A DNA stretch of 64,000 nt, from NCBI RefSeq assembly GCF_026393345.1, contig NZ_JAPLAI010000010.1, forward strand, positions 4,016 through 68,015, written 5' to 3'. Of the stretch, positions 35,896 through 45,046 are shown one piece after another (within the stretch, counting starts at the first letter, position 1; the number at the start of each line of letters is the position of its first letter). The notes under the pieces are model-generated. The model searched no databases. It had not been told where the DNA came from and saw only the letters and a program-made list of their open reading frames with translations. The stretch is from Microbacterium sp. Lineage in GTDB: Bacteria > Actinomycetota > Actinomycetes > Actinomycetales > Microbacteriaceae. Made by a program: the position numbers and the translations under genes.

Positions 35896-37803
35896 ATGAC
35901 CGGAACCGCCTCGGCCGTCCTCACTGCTCTCGCTTCTGCGCGCGAGCCGTTCGCGTTGATCGCCCGGGAGCCGGGCTGGGTCGAGGTGCTCACCGGACGT
36001 GTCGTCGACGTCGACCTGCTCGCCGAGATCCCGCTGACGGATTCCGATGGTCGGGATCGCGAGGTGCTCGCCCTCGTGCCGTTCCGTCAGGTGACCGAGC
36101 GCGGCTTCGCCTGCCATGACGACGCCGCGCCGCTGCGCTGCCTCGTCGTCGAGGAGCACCGGCGCTTCTCTCGGGCCGAGGTGATCGAGGCGCTGCCGAC
36201 CGCCCAGATCCCGCTCGGCGACGCCGGTTTCGATGTCGCAGACGACGACTACGCCCGGATCGTCCGCACCGTCATCGCGGACGAGATCGGCAGCGGCGAA
36301 GGCGCCAACTTCGTCATCCGCCGCGACTTCACCGCATCCGTCGACGCCGACCCGCGCACCGCGGCGCTCACCTGGTTCCGGGCCCTGCTCGAGCACGAGA
36401 AGGGCGCCTACTGGACGTTCGCGGTCGTCACCGAGGGCCACGTCGCGGTCGGCGCCAGCCCCGAGGCACATGTCCGCGCCCACGGCGGGGTCGTCACGAT
36501 GAATCCGATCTCCGGTACCTTCCGCCACCCGGCGGGCGGCGCGACGCCTGAGACCCTGTCGGCGTTCCTCGAATCCACCAAGGAGACCGAGGAGCTGTTC
36601 ATGGTGGTCGACGAGGAGCTGAAGATGATGAGCGCCGTCTGCAGCGACGGCGGCCGCATCACCGGACCGCACCTCAAGGAGATGTCCCGACTCACCCACA
36701 CGGAGTACGAGCTGGAGGGACACTCCACGCTCGACCCGCGCGACATCCTGCGCGAGACGATGTTCGCCCCCACGGTGACCGGCTCCCCCATGCAGAACGC
36801 GTGCACCGTCATCACCCGGCACGAGCAGACCCCGCGCGGCTACTACTCGGGCGTCGCGGCCCTGTTCACGCCGGCAGCGCACGGCGCCGGGCACGATCTC
36901 GACGCGCCCATCCTCATCCGCACCGCGTACCTCGTCGACGGGATGCTGCGCGTCCCGGTGGGCGCGACGCTGGTGCGTCACTCCGACCCGGCGGGCGAAG
37001 TCAGCGAGACCCACGGCAAGGCCGCGGGGGTCCTCGGCGCCATCGGCGCCGTGCCGCGCGACGAGGCGCCCGCAACGGACGCCGATCCGGACGAGCCCGC
37101 GCCCGAGCCGCGCCCACTGGCGGAAGACCCCGGCATCGCGGCCCTGCTCGCCTCGCGCAACAGCCGGCTTGCCGCGTTCTGGCTGAACCCGCAGGACGTC
37201 ACCGGCGAGGGCCCGTTCGCCGGGCACACCGCTGTCGTCGTGGACGCCGAGGACCGGTTCACCACGATGCTCGCGCATCAGCTGCGCCACCTCGGGCTCG
37301 CCGTCGAGGTGGTGCCGTGGGCGCAGGCGACCCCGGAGGTCGTGGACGCCGCGGATCTCGTCGTCTCCGGCCCCGGCCCCGGCGACCCGCGCGATCCGGA
37401 CAGCGCACGGATGGCACGGATGCGGGAGGTCGTGGGCCGCCGGCTGGAGTCCGGGCGGCCGCTCCTCGCCGTCTGCCTCAGCCACCAGGTGCTCGCGAAC
37501 CGGCTCGGTATCGGCCTCGCCTCGCTCGACCGGCCGCATCAGGGCCTGCAGAAGACCGTCGACGTGTTCGGCGAACCCGCATCCATCGGGTTCTACAACA
37601 CGTTCACCGCACGGGTGCCCGCCGGAACCACGCACGTCGGCCCCGCCGAGATCGCCGCGGACCCGGAGACGGGCGACGTGTACGCGCTCCGCGGCGTGGG
37701 CTTCGCCTCGGTGCAGGGGCACCTCGAGTCGATCCTGTCGCGCGACGGTATGACGACGCTGGAGCGCCTGGTCGCCCAGGGCATGATTCCCTTCGGCAGC
37801 TGA
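35896..37803 (+). CDS. Anthranilate synthase, fused TrpE-TrpG (PhzE-like architecture)
   Basis: A 635-residue fusion: residues ~1-410 form a chorismate-binding (TrpE/MST) domain with MNPISGTFRHP, VVDEELKMMSAVCSDGG and GSPMQNACTVITRHE; residues ~440-635 are a class I glutamine amidotransferase with triad Cys527 (LLAVCLSHQ), His609 and Glu611 (VQGHLES). The same architecture occurs in PhzE (ADIC synthase of phenazine synthesis) and in single-chain anthranilate synthases of Streptomyces. The Trp attenuator upstream argues that the product feeds tryptophan; no phenazine genes are in the window. Transcribed opposite to its neighbours ispG and rseP. Confidence 0.88.
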   Translation: MTGTASAVLTALASAREPFALIAREPGWVEVLTGRVVDVDLLAEIPLTDSDGRDREVLALVPFRQVTERGFACHDDAAPLRCLVVEEHRRFSRAEVIEALPTAQIPLGDAGFDVADDDYARIVRTVIADEIGSGEGANFVIRRDFTASVDADPRTAALTWFRALLEHEKGAYWTFAVVTEGHVAVGASPEAHVRAHGGVVTMNPISGTFRHPAGGATPETLSAFLESTKETEELFMVVDEELKMMSAVCSDGGRITGPHLKEMSRLTHTEYELEGHSTLDPRDILRETMFAPTVTGSPMQNACTVITRHEQTPRGYYSGVAALFTPAAHGAGHDLDAPILIRTAYLVDGMLRVPVGATLVRHSDPAGEVSETHGKAAGVLGAIGAVPRDEAPATDADPDEPAPEPRPLAEDPGIAALLASRNSRLAAFWLNPQDVTGEGPFAGHTAVVVDAEDRFTTMLAHQLRHLGLAVEVVPWAQATPEVVDAADLVVSGPGPGDPRDPDSARMARMREVVGRRLESGRPLLAVCLSHQVLANRLGIGLASLDRPHQGLQKTVDVFGEPASIGFYNTFTARVPAGTTHVGPAEIAADPETGDVYALRGVGFASVQGHLESILSRDGMTTLERLVAQGMIPFGS

Positions 37804-37840
37804 CCCGCACGAAACCGAGGCCCGCGTCGCCTGAGCGCGC

Positions 37841-37910
37841 GAGACCACATCCGTTCCGCGAAACCACATCGGATCGGATGTGGTCTCGGCGAACAGATGT
37901 GGTCTCGGCG
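37841..37910. repeat. Four-copy GAGACCACATC element between convergent genes
   Basis: The ~13-bp word GAGACCACATCCG occurs at 37841, in variant form (GAAACCACATCGG) at 37860, and reversed as CGGATGTGGTCTC at 37875-37887 and AGATGTGGTCTCGGCG from 37895. The two outer and two inner copies can pair into a long hairpin. It sits between the stop codons of the anthranilate synthase gene and rseP and could be a bidirectional terminator or a REP-like element. Confidence 0.7.
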
Positions 37911-37926
37911 CGCGGGAGGACGCGCG

Positions 37927-39336
37927 TCAGAACAGAGAGATCGGGTTCACCAGGTCGGCAAGGATGAGGACGCCGCCCATCACGACGAGCGCGATCACCA
38001 CGACAAAGGTCAGTGGCACGAGCTTGGTGGCGTCGACCCGCTTCGGCGGCGGCCGGCGGAACACCTTCGCCCAGACGCGCTTCGCACCGTCCCAGAGCGC
38101 CACCACCACGTGGCCGCCGTCGAGCGGCAGCAGCGGGATGAGGTTGAACACGAACAGCGCGATGTTCAGCGAGCCGAGCAGCCCGATGATGAACGACACC
38201 CGGTTGAGGACCGGGGCGTCGGATGCGGCGGCCTCCCCCGCGATGACGCTCGCCCCCACGACGCTCAGGGGGCCGTTGGGATCGCGCTCGGATCCGGTGA
38301 ACAGCGACACCGCGGTGTCGTAGACCTTCACCGGCAGCTGCCACATGATCCCGGCGACCGCGCCGACGTTCTCGAACGCGGTGGTCGGGCCGGCCCAGAT
38401 CGGCTGGCGGACATAGGCGCTGGTGGGGCGGATCCCGATGAAGCCGACCTCGGTCGAAGACACGGTGCCGTCGGCATCCGTGACCGGGTCACCGTTCGCG
38501 TCGAGGACGCCCGCCGGGATCGCCACCGGGGTCACCGCGAGGGTCTGCTCCGTGCCGTCACGGCGGACGACGACGCTCAGCTGCTCGCCCGCGGCGTCCT
38601 GGATGAGGGCGGAGGCGTCGGCGAAGGTGGCCACCGGGGTGCCGTCGATCGAGACGATCTCGTCGCCTGCTTCGAGGCCCGCCGCGGCGGCCGGGGTGGT
38701 GCCCGGGGTGCAGTCGTCGGTGGTGGCGGAGGCGGGGACGCAGTCGCTGAGCGAGGCGATCGTGGTCGTCGCCGTTTGCAGGCCGATGCCGCTGAGAAGG
38801 ATCGTGAACAGGACGATCGCGAGGAGCAGGTTCATGACCGGGCCCCCCAGCATGATGACGACGCGCTTCCACACCGGCAGCCGGTAGAACACGCGATCCT
38901 CGTCCGCCCCGATGAGGGTCTCGTCGTTGGCGGTGCGGGCGTCCTGCACCATGACAGAGAAGAAGCGGCCCGCCGTGCGCGGCGCGGGGCGGGCGACGCC
39001 GGCCTCGGCGCTCCCGGATGCCGCCTCGGCGCCCCCGGATGCGAGGTCGGTGCTCACGGCGTCCGCCGGCGCACCGACCGGCACGGCCTCGGCCGCCGAG
39101 GGCGGGTACATGCCGGCCATGGAGATGTAGCCGCCGAGCGGGATCGCCTTCACGCCGTACTGCGTCTCGCCCTTGCGGCGCGAGAAGAGCGTCGGGCCGA
39201 AGCCGATCATGTACTGCCCCACCCGCACGCCGAACTTCTTGGCGGGGATCAGATGGCCGAGCTCGTGCAGCGCGATCGAGGCAGCGAGCCCGAGCACGAG
39301 CACGACGATGCCGACGACGAAGGCGAGAACGGTCAC
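37927..39336 (-). CDS. rseP: RIP site-2 zinc metalloprotease (RseP/Rip1-like)
   Basis: An intramembrane protease of 469 residues that cleaves membrane-bound regulators or remnants of signal peptides. Zinc motif HELGH lies in the first helix (LAASIALHELGHLIPAKKFG, residues ~18-37), a PDZ domain is centred on LEAGDEIVSIDGTPV, and the second metal motif is LPLDGGHVV in the penultimate hydrophobic region. A ~45-residue Ala/Ser/Gly-rich insert after residue 75 is unusual in length. GTG start six bases after TAGCGT (39343-39348 on the minus strand). In actinobacteria this gene usually sits between dxr and ispG; here the three are split by plus-strand genes. Confidence 0.94.
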   Translation of the reverse strand: MTVLAFVVGIVVLVLGLAASIALHELGHLIPAKKFGVRVGQYMIGFGPTLFSRRKGETQYGVKAIPLGGYISMAGMYPPSAAEAVPVGAPADAVSTDLASGGAEAASGSAEAGVARPAPRTAGRFFSVMVQDARTANDETLIGADEDRVFYRLPVWKRVVIMLGGPVMNLLLAIVLFTILLSGIGLQTATTTIASLSDCVPASATTDDCTPGTTPAAAAGLEAGDEIVSIDGTPVATFADASALIQDAAGEQLSVVVRRDGTEQTLAVTPVAIPAGVLDANGDPVTDADGTVSSTEVGFIGIRPTSAYVRQPIWAGPTTAFENVGAVAGIMWQLPVKVYDTAVSLFTGSERDPNGPLSVVGASVIAGEAAASDAPVLNRVSFIIGLLGSLNIALFVFNLIPLLPLDGGHVVVALWDGAKRVWAKVFRRPPPKRVDATKLVPLTFVVVIALVVMGGVLILADLVNPISLF

Positions 39337-39392
39337 GATCCCACGCTAGCGGCGGTGGCTTTGAACCAGCCGAGCGCCGTTAGGGTTATCGC

Positions 39393-39989
39393 ATGCGAAC
39401 CCGCGACGCCCGCGCCACGACCGCGCGTCGTGATCGCGTCGCGCGGGCCGGCGCCGCCACTGGGATCGGGGCGCTCCTGGCCGCCGTGTCGCACACCTAT
39501 GGCGGCGGTACTCCGCCCGCACCGGGGGTCGTGCTCGCCGCTACGCTCCTGGCGTGGCCGGTCGCCGTCCTCCTCGCCGGGCCGCGGATGCGACTCCTCG
39601 GCGTCGCCGCCGGAGCACTCGTGTCGCAGGCGGCGCTCCACACCCTCTTCGCGCTCTCCGAGTCAGGTACCGCGCCGGCCCTCGGGGGGCACGTCCACGG
39701 CACACTCACGCTCGGGCCTGCCGGATCACTGGCGCTCCCGAGTGCCGGGATGCTGACCGCCCACGCGGTCGCCGCACTCGCCGCCTTCGTTCTCCTCGGC
39801 TTCGGTGGACGGGCCCTGCGCGCGATCACCGCCGGGATTCGCACCGCGGCACGACGCGCCCGCACGCTCCCCCGTCCCGCCGGGACCGGGGTCCGTCTCG
39901 CGGCACCGCGGGCCCGCATCCGCGTACCCCGCGCGCCGTGGACGCGTTCGGTCCGCCGCCGCGGTCCCCCGTCTCTTCTCACCGTCTGA
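39393..39989 (+). CDS. Hypothetical membrane protein next to YcnI
   Basis: A 198-residue protein not assigned to a family. It has an Arg-rich start, four hydrophobic segments (GIGALLAAVSHTYGGG region; GVVLAATLLAWPVAVLLA; LLGVAAGALVSQAALHTLFAL; HAVAALAAFVLLGFGGRA) and a very basic C-terminal tail of ~45 residues. His residues cluster on the outer side (SHTYGGG, QAALHTLF, GGHVHGTL, LTAHAVA), which with the YcnI-type gene downstream suggests a copper-related membrane role. TAGGGT (39381-39386) lies six bases before the ATG. Confidence 0.75.
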   Translation: MRTRDARATTARRDRVARAGAATGIGALLAAVSHTYGGGTPPAPGVVLAATLLAWPVAVLLAGPRMRLLGVAAGALVSQAALHTLFALSESGTAPALGGHVHGTLTLGPAGSLALPSAGMLTAHAVAALAAFVLLGFGGRALRAITAGIRTAARRARTLPRPAGTGVRLAAPRARIRVPRAPWTRSVRRRGPPSLLTV

Positions 39990-40105
39990 CCGCGCGACCC
40001 TCCTGGTCTCGCGGTCCCTCGCCGTCGCCTCTGCGCGCGACGGTTCCGTGCGCGTGCGCGCACCCCGATGCGCATGCGCGCATCCGGACCAGAAGAGAGA
40101 TCATC

Positions 40106-40792
40106 ATGTCCGTCATCCGTCCCCGTCTCCTCGCCGGCGCCACCGCCGCCGGCATCGTTACCGCCGCCCTCGTCCTCGCCGCGCCGCTCGCGGCGAGCGC
40201 CCATGTCACGGTGACCCCCGACACCGATGCCACCGCGGGCGGGCACGGCGTGCTGACCGTCGCCTTCAGTCATGGCTGTGAGGACTCCCCCACCACGGCC
40301 ATGTCGATCGACATCCCGGCGGGGATCGCCGCCGTCGCGCCCACGCTCACTCCGGGGTGGCAGATCGCCGTGACCCGGGAGGGCGGCGACGGCATGGTGC
40401 AGAACATCACCTACACCGCGGACGAACCGGTTCCCTCCGGTATCCGTGCGGCCCTCGACCTCGGCGTCACCTACGCCGCCGACGCCGCCGGGCAGACGCT
40501 CGTCTTCCCCGTGGTGCAGACCTGCGTGACCGGGCAGACGGCATGGACCGAGGTCGCGGCAAAGGGGGCGGATGCGGAGACACTCGATGCCCCGGCCCCG
40601 ACCGTCACGGTGGGCGCGGCGGCCGGTGAGGAACACGGTCACACCGCGACCGCCCCGACGGATGCCGACGCGTCCGAGGACGGCGCGGACGTTTCGGCGA
40701 CCGCGGGCGTGTGGCTCGGCGCGGGCGGTCTCGCCCTCGGCGCCGCGGGGCTCGTCGCCGCCGTCGTCGCACTCCGTCGCAGCCGGAGCTGA
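40106..40792 (+). CDS. ycnI: YcnI-family copper-binding membrane protein (DUF1775)
   Basis: A 228-residue exported protein. The signal peptide ends ASA, leaving His33 as the mature N-terminus (HVTVTPDTDAT), the feature by which YcnI binds Cu(II) together with a conserved Trp (here PGWQIAV). The DUF1775 domain covers residues ~33-165, followed by a His/Asp/Thr-rich linker (GEEHGHTA) and one C-terminal membrane helix (GAGGLALGAAGLVAAVVAL) with an RRSRS anchor. [12 protein letters not shown] precedes the ATG. In many bacteria it neighbours CopC/CopD-type genes; here only the small membrane protein upstream is present. Confidence 0.9.
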   Translation: MSVIRPRLLAGATAAGIVTAALVLAAPLAASAHVTVTPDTDATAGGHGVLTVAFSHGCEDSPTTAMSIDIPAGIAAVAPTLTPGWQIAVTREGGDGMVQNITYTADEPVPSGIRAALDLGVTYAADAAGQTLVFPVVQTCVTGQTAWTEVAAKGADAETLDAPAPTVTVGAAAGEEHGHTATAPTDADASEDGADVSATAGVWLGAGGLALGAAGLVAAVVALRRSRS

Positions 40793-40796
40793 CAGA

Positions 40797-40845
40797 CCGC
40801 CCGGCCCCGCCGTGACGCCCCGCCGTCGCGGCGCGGGCCGGGCGG
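40797..40845 (+). terminator. Hairpin after ycnI
   Basis: Arms CCGCCCGGCCC (40797-40807) and GGGCCGGGCGG (40835-40845), 11 bp perfect, with a GC-rich 27-nt centre that can itself fold. Begins 4 bp after the ycnI stop codon. Confidence 0.65.
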
Positions 40846-40876
40846 CCGTGCGCGCCGTCTGATTGAATGGAAGCCC

Positions 40877-42532
40877 ATGTCGACGCCTGAACGCCCCGCC
40901 TCCCTGCCTCCGGTCCTCCGCCCGGAGAACCCGCCCCGACGGAGCCTGCGCGCCCTCGCCGACCTGTCGAGCGCGCGGGTCATCGGCGACGTCGATGACG
41001 TGTGGCTGACCGGCATCACCCTCGCCACGTCCGACCTGCGCCCGGGTGAGGCGTTCGTCGCGCTGCAGGGGGTCAACCGGCACGGCGTGGAGTTCGCTCC
41101 GCAGGCTGCCGCCGCGGGCGCTGTGGCCATCATCACCGACGACGCCGGCGCCGAGCGTGCCGCCGCATCCGGACTCCCCGTCCTCGTCACCCCCGACCCG
41201 CGGGCGCACCTCGGCGCGCTGTCCGCGTGGGTGTACGGCACCGGCCCCGACGACGACCTGCCGCTGCTGTTCGGCACCACCGGAACCAACGGCAAGACGA
41301 GCGTCTCGCACCTGCTGGAGGGGATGCTGGGGCAGCTCGGCGTCGTCACCGGCCTCTCCTCGACGGCGGAACGCCACATCGCCGGGCAGATCATCGTGTC
41401 GCGACTGACCACCCCCGAGGCGAGCGAGTTCCACGCTCTGCTCGCGCTCATGCGCGAACGCGGCGTCGAGGCCGTGGCGGTGGAGGTGAGCGCGCAGGCG
41501 CTCAGCCGTCACCGGGTCGACGGCATCGTGTTCGACGTGGCCGCGTTCACGAACCTCAGCCACGACCACCTCGACGACTACGCCGACATGCAGGAGTACC
41601 TCGAGGCGAAGCTGCCGCTGCTGCGTCCCGACCGGTCCCGTCGCGCCGTCATCTGCCTCGACTCGGTCGCGGGCGCCGAAGCCGTCGCCCGCTGCGAGGT
41701 GCCGTTCACGACCATCGCCACCCCGGCGATCGCGGCGGATGCGGCCATCGCCGCGGATGCCGCGTGGACCGTGGAGATCCTCGAGGAACGCCAGAACGGC
41801 ACCCAGTTCGCCCTGTCCGGGCCCGCGGGGCGCCTCGTGACGACCGTGCCGGTGATCGGCCGGCACATGGCCGCCAACGCGGGGCTGGCGATCGTGATGC
41901 TGTTCGAGGCCGGCTTCGCCTGGGACCGCATCGTCGCGGCCCTCGACGGCGGCCGCATCGCGGCGTACCTGCCGGGGCGCACCGAACGGGTCTCGGGCGA
42001 CCGCGGCCCCGCGGTCTACGTCGACTTCGGGCACTCCCCCGACGCCTTCGAGAAGACCCTCGCCGCCGTCCGCCGGGTCACCCCCGGCACCGTCCTCATG
42101 CTGTTCGGCGCCGACGGCGACCGCGACACCACCAAACGACACGACATGGGCCGCACCGCGGCCCTGGGCAGCGACATCCTCATCATCACCGATCACCACC
42201 CCCGTAAAGAGGATCCGGACAGCATCCGGGCGACCCTCATCGAGGGCGCACGCCGCGCACGACCGGATGCGGAGATCCACGAGTTCTCGCCGCCCGAGCG
42301 CGCCATCCGCGAGGCCGTCGCGCTCGTCGGCGACGGCGATGCGATCCTGTGGGCCGGCCCCGGCCACCAGGATTACCGCGACATCAGGGGGGTGCGCACT
42401 CCGTACTCGGCCCGCGAGCTGGCCCGCCGCGCCCTGCGCGACGCCGGCTGGCCGGTGCCGGAGCCGCACTGGGCCGTGCCGTACCCCGAGGACAGCACCC
42501 CCGACTCGGACCCCACCCGCCCCTCACGCTGA
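40877..42532 (+). CDS. MurE-like Mur ligase (UDP-N-acetylmuramyl-tripeptide synthetase family), stand-alone
   Basis: A 551-residue Mur ligase with all three domains: N-terminal UDP-substrate domain (DVWLTGITLATSDLRPGEAFVALQG), ATPase domain with GTTGTNGKTSVSHLLEG near residue 135, and C-terminal domain with VDFGHSPDAFEKTL and LFGADGDRDTTKRHDMGR. MurE enzymes add the third stem-peptide residue; the specificity loop is DNPR in DAP enzymes, but here reads DHHPRKEDP, so another amino acid (Lys, Orn or other, as in group B peptidoglycan) or another job is likely. It is not in a division/cell-wall cluster. A GATTGAAT sequence near 40861 ends shortly before the ATG and could be its -10 region. Confidence 0.85.
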   Translation: MSTPERPASLPPVLRPENPPRRSLRALADLSSARVIGDVDDVWLTGITLATSDLRPGEAFVALQGVNRHGVEFAPQAAAAGAVAIITDDAGAERAAASGLPVLVTPDPRAHLGALSAWVYGTGPDDDLPLLFGTTGTNGKTSVSHLLEGMLGQLGVVTGLSSTAERHIAGQIIVSRLTTPEASEFHALLALMRERGVEAVAVEVSAQALSRHRVDGIVFDVAAFTNLSHDHLDDYADMQEYLEAKLPLLRPDRSRRAVICLDSVAGAEAVARCEVPFTTIATPAIAADAAIAADAAWTVEILEERQNGTQFALSGPAGRLVTTVPVIGRHMAANAGLAIVMLFEAGFAWDRIVAALDGGRIAAYLPGRTERVSGDRGPAVYVDFGHSPDAFEKTLAAVRRVTPGTVLMLFGADGDRDTTKRHDMGRTAALGSDILIITDHHPRKEDPDSIRATLIEGARRARPDAEIHEFSPPERAIREAVALVGDGDAILWAGPGHQDYRDIRGVRTPYSARELARRALRDAGWPVPEPHWAVPYPEDSTPDSDPTRPSR

Positions 42533-42594
42533 GCCCGGCGAAAGCGGTTCTCCCGCGCGTGCCGCGACCCGCATCCCGCCGTTTTGTGGACGGC

Positions 42595-42630
42595 CACAAC
42601 GTCGCCCGCCTGCGGGGGCGAATCGTTGTG
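42595..42630 (+). terminator. Stem-loop after the Mur ligase gene
   Basis: CACAACG TCGCCC pairs with GGGCGA AT CGTTGTG (13 bp with a 2-nt bulge, loop of about 8). It lies 63 bp downstream of the ligase stop and 136 bp upstream of pflB, and probably separates the two transcripts. Confidence 0.55.
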
Positions 42631-42765
42631 CACGGTGATGCGCGCACCGGCCGCGGGCGTGTGACCGGCGTACCGTGTGGATCAGCGGCCCGCCGGGCCG
42701 GACCCCATCGTTGAGATCCGTTGATCCGACGCGACCGAATCCTCACGGATAAGGAAGCGAAAACG

Positions 42766-45045
42766 ATGAGCATCATCACCCCCGCCCCCGGCACCACCGA
42801 CACCGCTGACGCTCTCCCGCGTGGCTGGGAGGGATTCGTCGCAGGTCCCTGGCAGGACCGCATCGAGGTGCGCGACTTCATCCAGCGCAACTACCACCCC
42901 TATGAGGGGGACGCGGAGTTCCTCGCGGGCCCGACCCCGCGCACCACCCGGATGTGGGAGCGGCTGTGCGCGATGTTCCCCGCCGAGCGAGAGCGCGGGG
43001 TGTACGACGTGGACCCCCACACGCCCGCCGGTATCACCGCCCACGCGCCGGGCTGGATCGCCCGGGACGAAGAGATCATCGTCGGATTGCAGACGGATGC
43101 TCCGCTCAAGCGCGCCATCATGCCGAACGGCGGGTGGCGCATGGTGGAAGGCGCCCTCGACACCTACGGCTACGAGATCGATCAGACACTCAAGACCGTG
43201 TTCACGCGGTACCGCAAGACGCATAACCAGGGCGTCTTCGACGTGTACCCGCCGTCGGTCCGCGCCGCCCGCAGCTCCCACATCATCACCGGCCTCCCCG
43301 ACGCTTACGGCCGCGGCCGCATCATCGGCGACTACCGACGTGTCGCGCTCTACGGCGTCGACGCGCTCATCGCCGCGAAGAAGCTCGACAAACTGTCGCT
43401 GGACACCGCGCCGTTCGATGAGGAGACGGTGCGGATGCGAGAGGAGCACGCCGAGCAGTTGCGTGCCCTGGCCGAGCTCCGCCAGCTCGGCACCTCGTAC
43501 GGTCTCGACATCTCGCAGCCCGCCACCACCGCCCGCGAAGCCGTGCAGTGGCTGTACTTCGGGTACCTCGCCGCGGTGAAGGAACAGAACGGCGCGGCGA
43601 TGTCGCTCGGCCGTACCTCGACCTTCCTCGACGTGTACCTCGAGCGGGACCTCGCCGCGGGCCTGCTCACGGAGAGCGAGGCGCAGGAGATCATCGACGA
43701 TTTCGTGATCAAGCTGCGCATCGTGCGGTTCCTGCGCACCCCCGAGTACGACGCACTGTTCTCCGGCGACCCCACCTGGGTGACGGAGTCGATCGGCGGG
43801 ATGGGCGAGGACGGGCGCACGCTCGTCACCCGCACCTCCTTCCGGTATCTCCAGACGCTCGCGAACCTCGGGCCCGCCCCCGAGCCCAACATGACGGTGT
43901 TCTGGAGCGACCGGCTGCCGCGCGGCTTCAAGGAGTTCTGCGCACGCATCTCGATCGCCACCTCCGCGGTGCAGTACGAGTCGGACGAGCTCATCCGCGG
44001 CTCCTGGGGCGATGATGCGGCGATCGCCTGTTGCGTGTCGCCGATGCGCGTCGGCAAGCAGATGCAGTTCTTCGGCGCGCGCGTGAACCTCGCCAAAACA
44101 CTGCTGTACGCCATCAACGGTGGCCGCGACGAGGTCACCGGCGCCCAGATCGCGCCCGCATCCGTCCCCGTCACCGGCGATGGCCCGCTCGACTACGACG
44201 ACGTTCGTGCCCGGTTCGACCGGGCGATGGACTGGCTGGCCGCCACGTACGTCGAAGCGCTCAACTGCATCCACTGGTCGCACGACAAGTACGCGTACGA
44301 GCGCATCGAGATGGCGCTGCACGACAAGGAGGTGCTGCGGACGATGGCCTGCGGCATCGCGGGACTCTCCGTCGCCGCCGACTCGCTGTCCGCGATCAAG
44401 TACGCGCGGGTCGTGCCGATCCGCGACGAACGCGGCATCGTCGTCGACTACGAGACGACCGGCACCTTCCCCGCCTATGGGAACGACGACGACCGGGCCG
44501 ACGCGATCGCGACCGAACTCGTAGAGCAGTTCATGACCAAGCTCCGGCGGCACCCGACCTACCGCGGCGCCGTCCCGACGCAGTCGGTGCTGACGATCAC
44601 GTCGAACGTGGTCTACGGCAAGGCCACCGGCAACACCCCCGACGGCCGTCGCGCGGGCGAACCATTCGCTCCGGGTGCCAACCCCATGAACGGTCGGGAC
44701 ACGCACGGGATGCTGGCCTCGGCGCTGTCGGTCGCGAAGCTCCCCTACGACCAGGCGCAGGACGGCATCTCGCTGACGAACACCATCGTCCCGGCGGGAC
44801 TCGGCCGCACCCCCGAAGAGCAGGCGACGAACCTCGTCGGCCTCCTCGACGCCTACATGGTCTCGCAGGGCTATCACATGAACGTGAACGTGCTGCGGCG
44901 GGAGACGCTCGAGGACGCCATGGCGCACCCGGAGAACTACCCGCAGCTGACGATCCGCGTCTCGGGCTATGCCGTGAACTTCGTCCGTCTCACCCGCGAG
45001 CAGCAGCTGGACGTGCTCGCCCGCACCTTCCACGAGCGGGTGTGA
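42766..45045 (+). CDS. pflB: Pyruvate formate-lyase (formate C-acetyltransferase)
   Basis: Glycyl-radical enzyme that splits pyruvate and CoA into acetyl-CoA and formate under anoxia. 759 residues, full length, with the catalytic pair Cys422-Cys423 in AIACCVSPM and the radical Gly734 in [28 protein letters not shown] and [20 protein letters not shown] are also typical. SD AAGGA precedes the ATG. The activase gene starts one base after its stop. An in-frame ATG-like extension from 42721 (TTG) is less likely. No formate transporter or AdhE is nearby. Confidence 0.95.
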   Translation: MSIITPAPGTTDTADALPRGWEGFVAGPWQDRIEVRDFIQRNYHPYEGDAEFLAGPTPRTTRMWERLCAMFPAERERGVYDVDPHTPAGITAHAPGWIARDEEIIVGLQTDAPLKRAIMPNGGWRMVEGALDTYGYEIDQTLKTVFTRYRKTHNQGVFDVYPPSVRAARSSHIITGLPDAYGRGRIIGDYRRVALYGVDALIAAKKLDKLSLDTAPFDEETVRMREEHAEQLRALAELRQLGTSYGLDISQPATTAREAVQWLYFGYLAAVKEQNGAAMSLGRTSTFLDVYLERDLAAGLLTESEAQEIIDDFVIKLRIVRFLRTPEYDALFSGDPTWVTESIGGMGEDGRTLVTRTSFRYLQTLANLGPAPEPNMTVFWSDRLPRGFKEFCARISIATSAVQYESDELIRGSWGDDAAIACCVSPMRVGKQMQFFGARVNLAKTLLYAINGGRDEVTGAQIAPASVPVTGDGPLDYDDVRARFDRAMDWLAATYVEALNCIHWSHDKYAYERIEMALHDKEVLRTMACGIAGLSVAADSLSAIKYARVVPIRDERGIVVDYETTGTFPAYGNDDDRADAIATELVEQFMTKLRRHPTYRGAVPTQSVLTITSNVVYGKATGNTPDGRRAGEPFAPGANPMNGRDTHGMLASALSVAKLPYDQAQDGISLTNTIVPAGLGRTPEEQATNLVGLLDAYMVSQGYHMNVNVLRRETLEDAMAHPENYPQLTIRVSGYAVNFVRLTREQQLDVLARTFHERV

Positions 45046-45046
45046 C

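Noticed and set aside
42700..42735. FNR-type operator before pflB
   Set aside because: The repeated TTGA-ATCCG / TTGATCCG words are direct, not palindromic, and do not fit TTGAT-N4-ATCAA.
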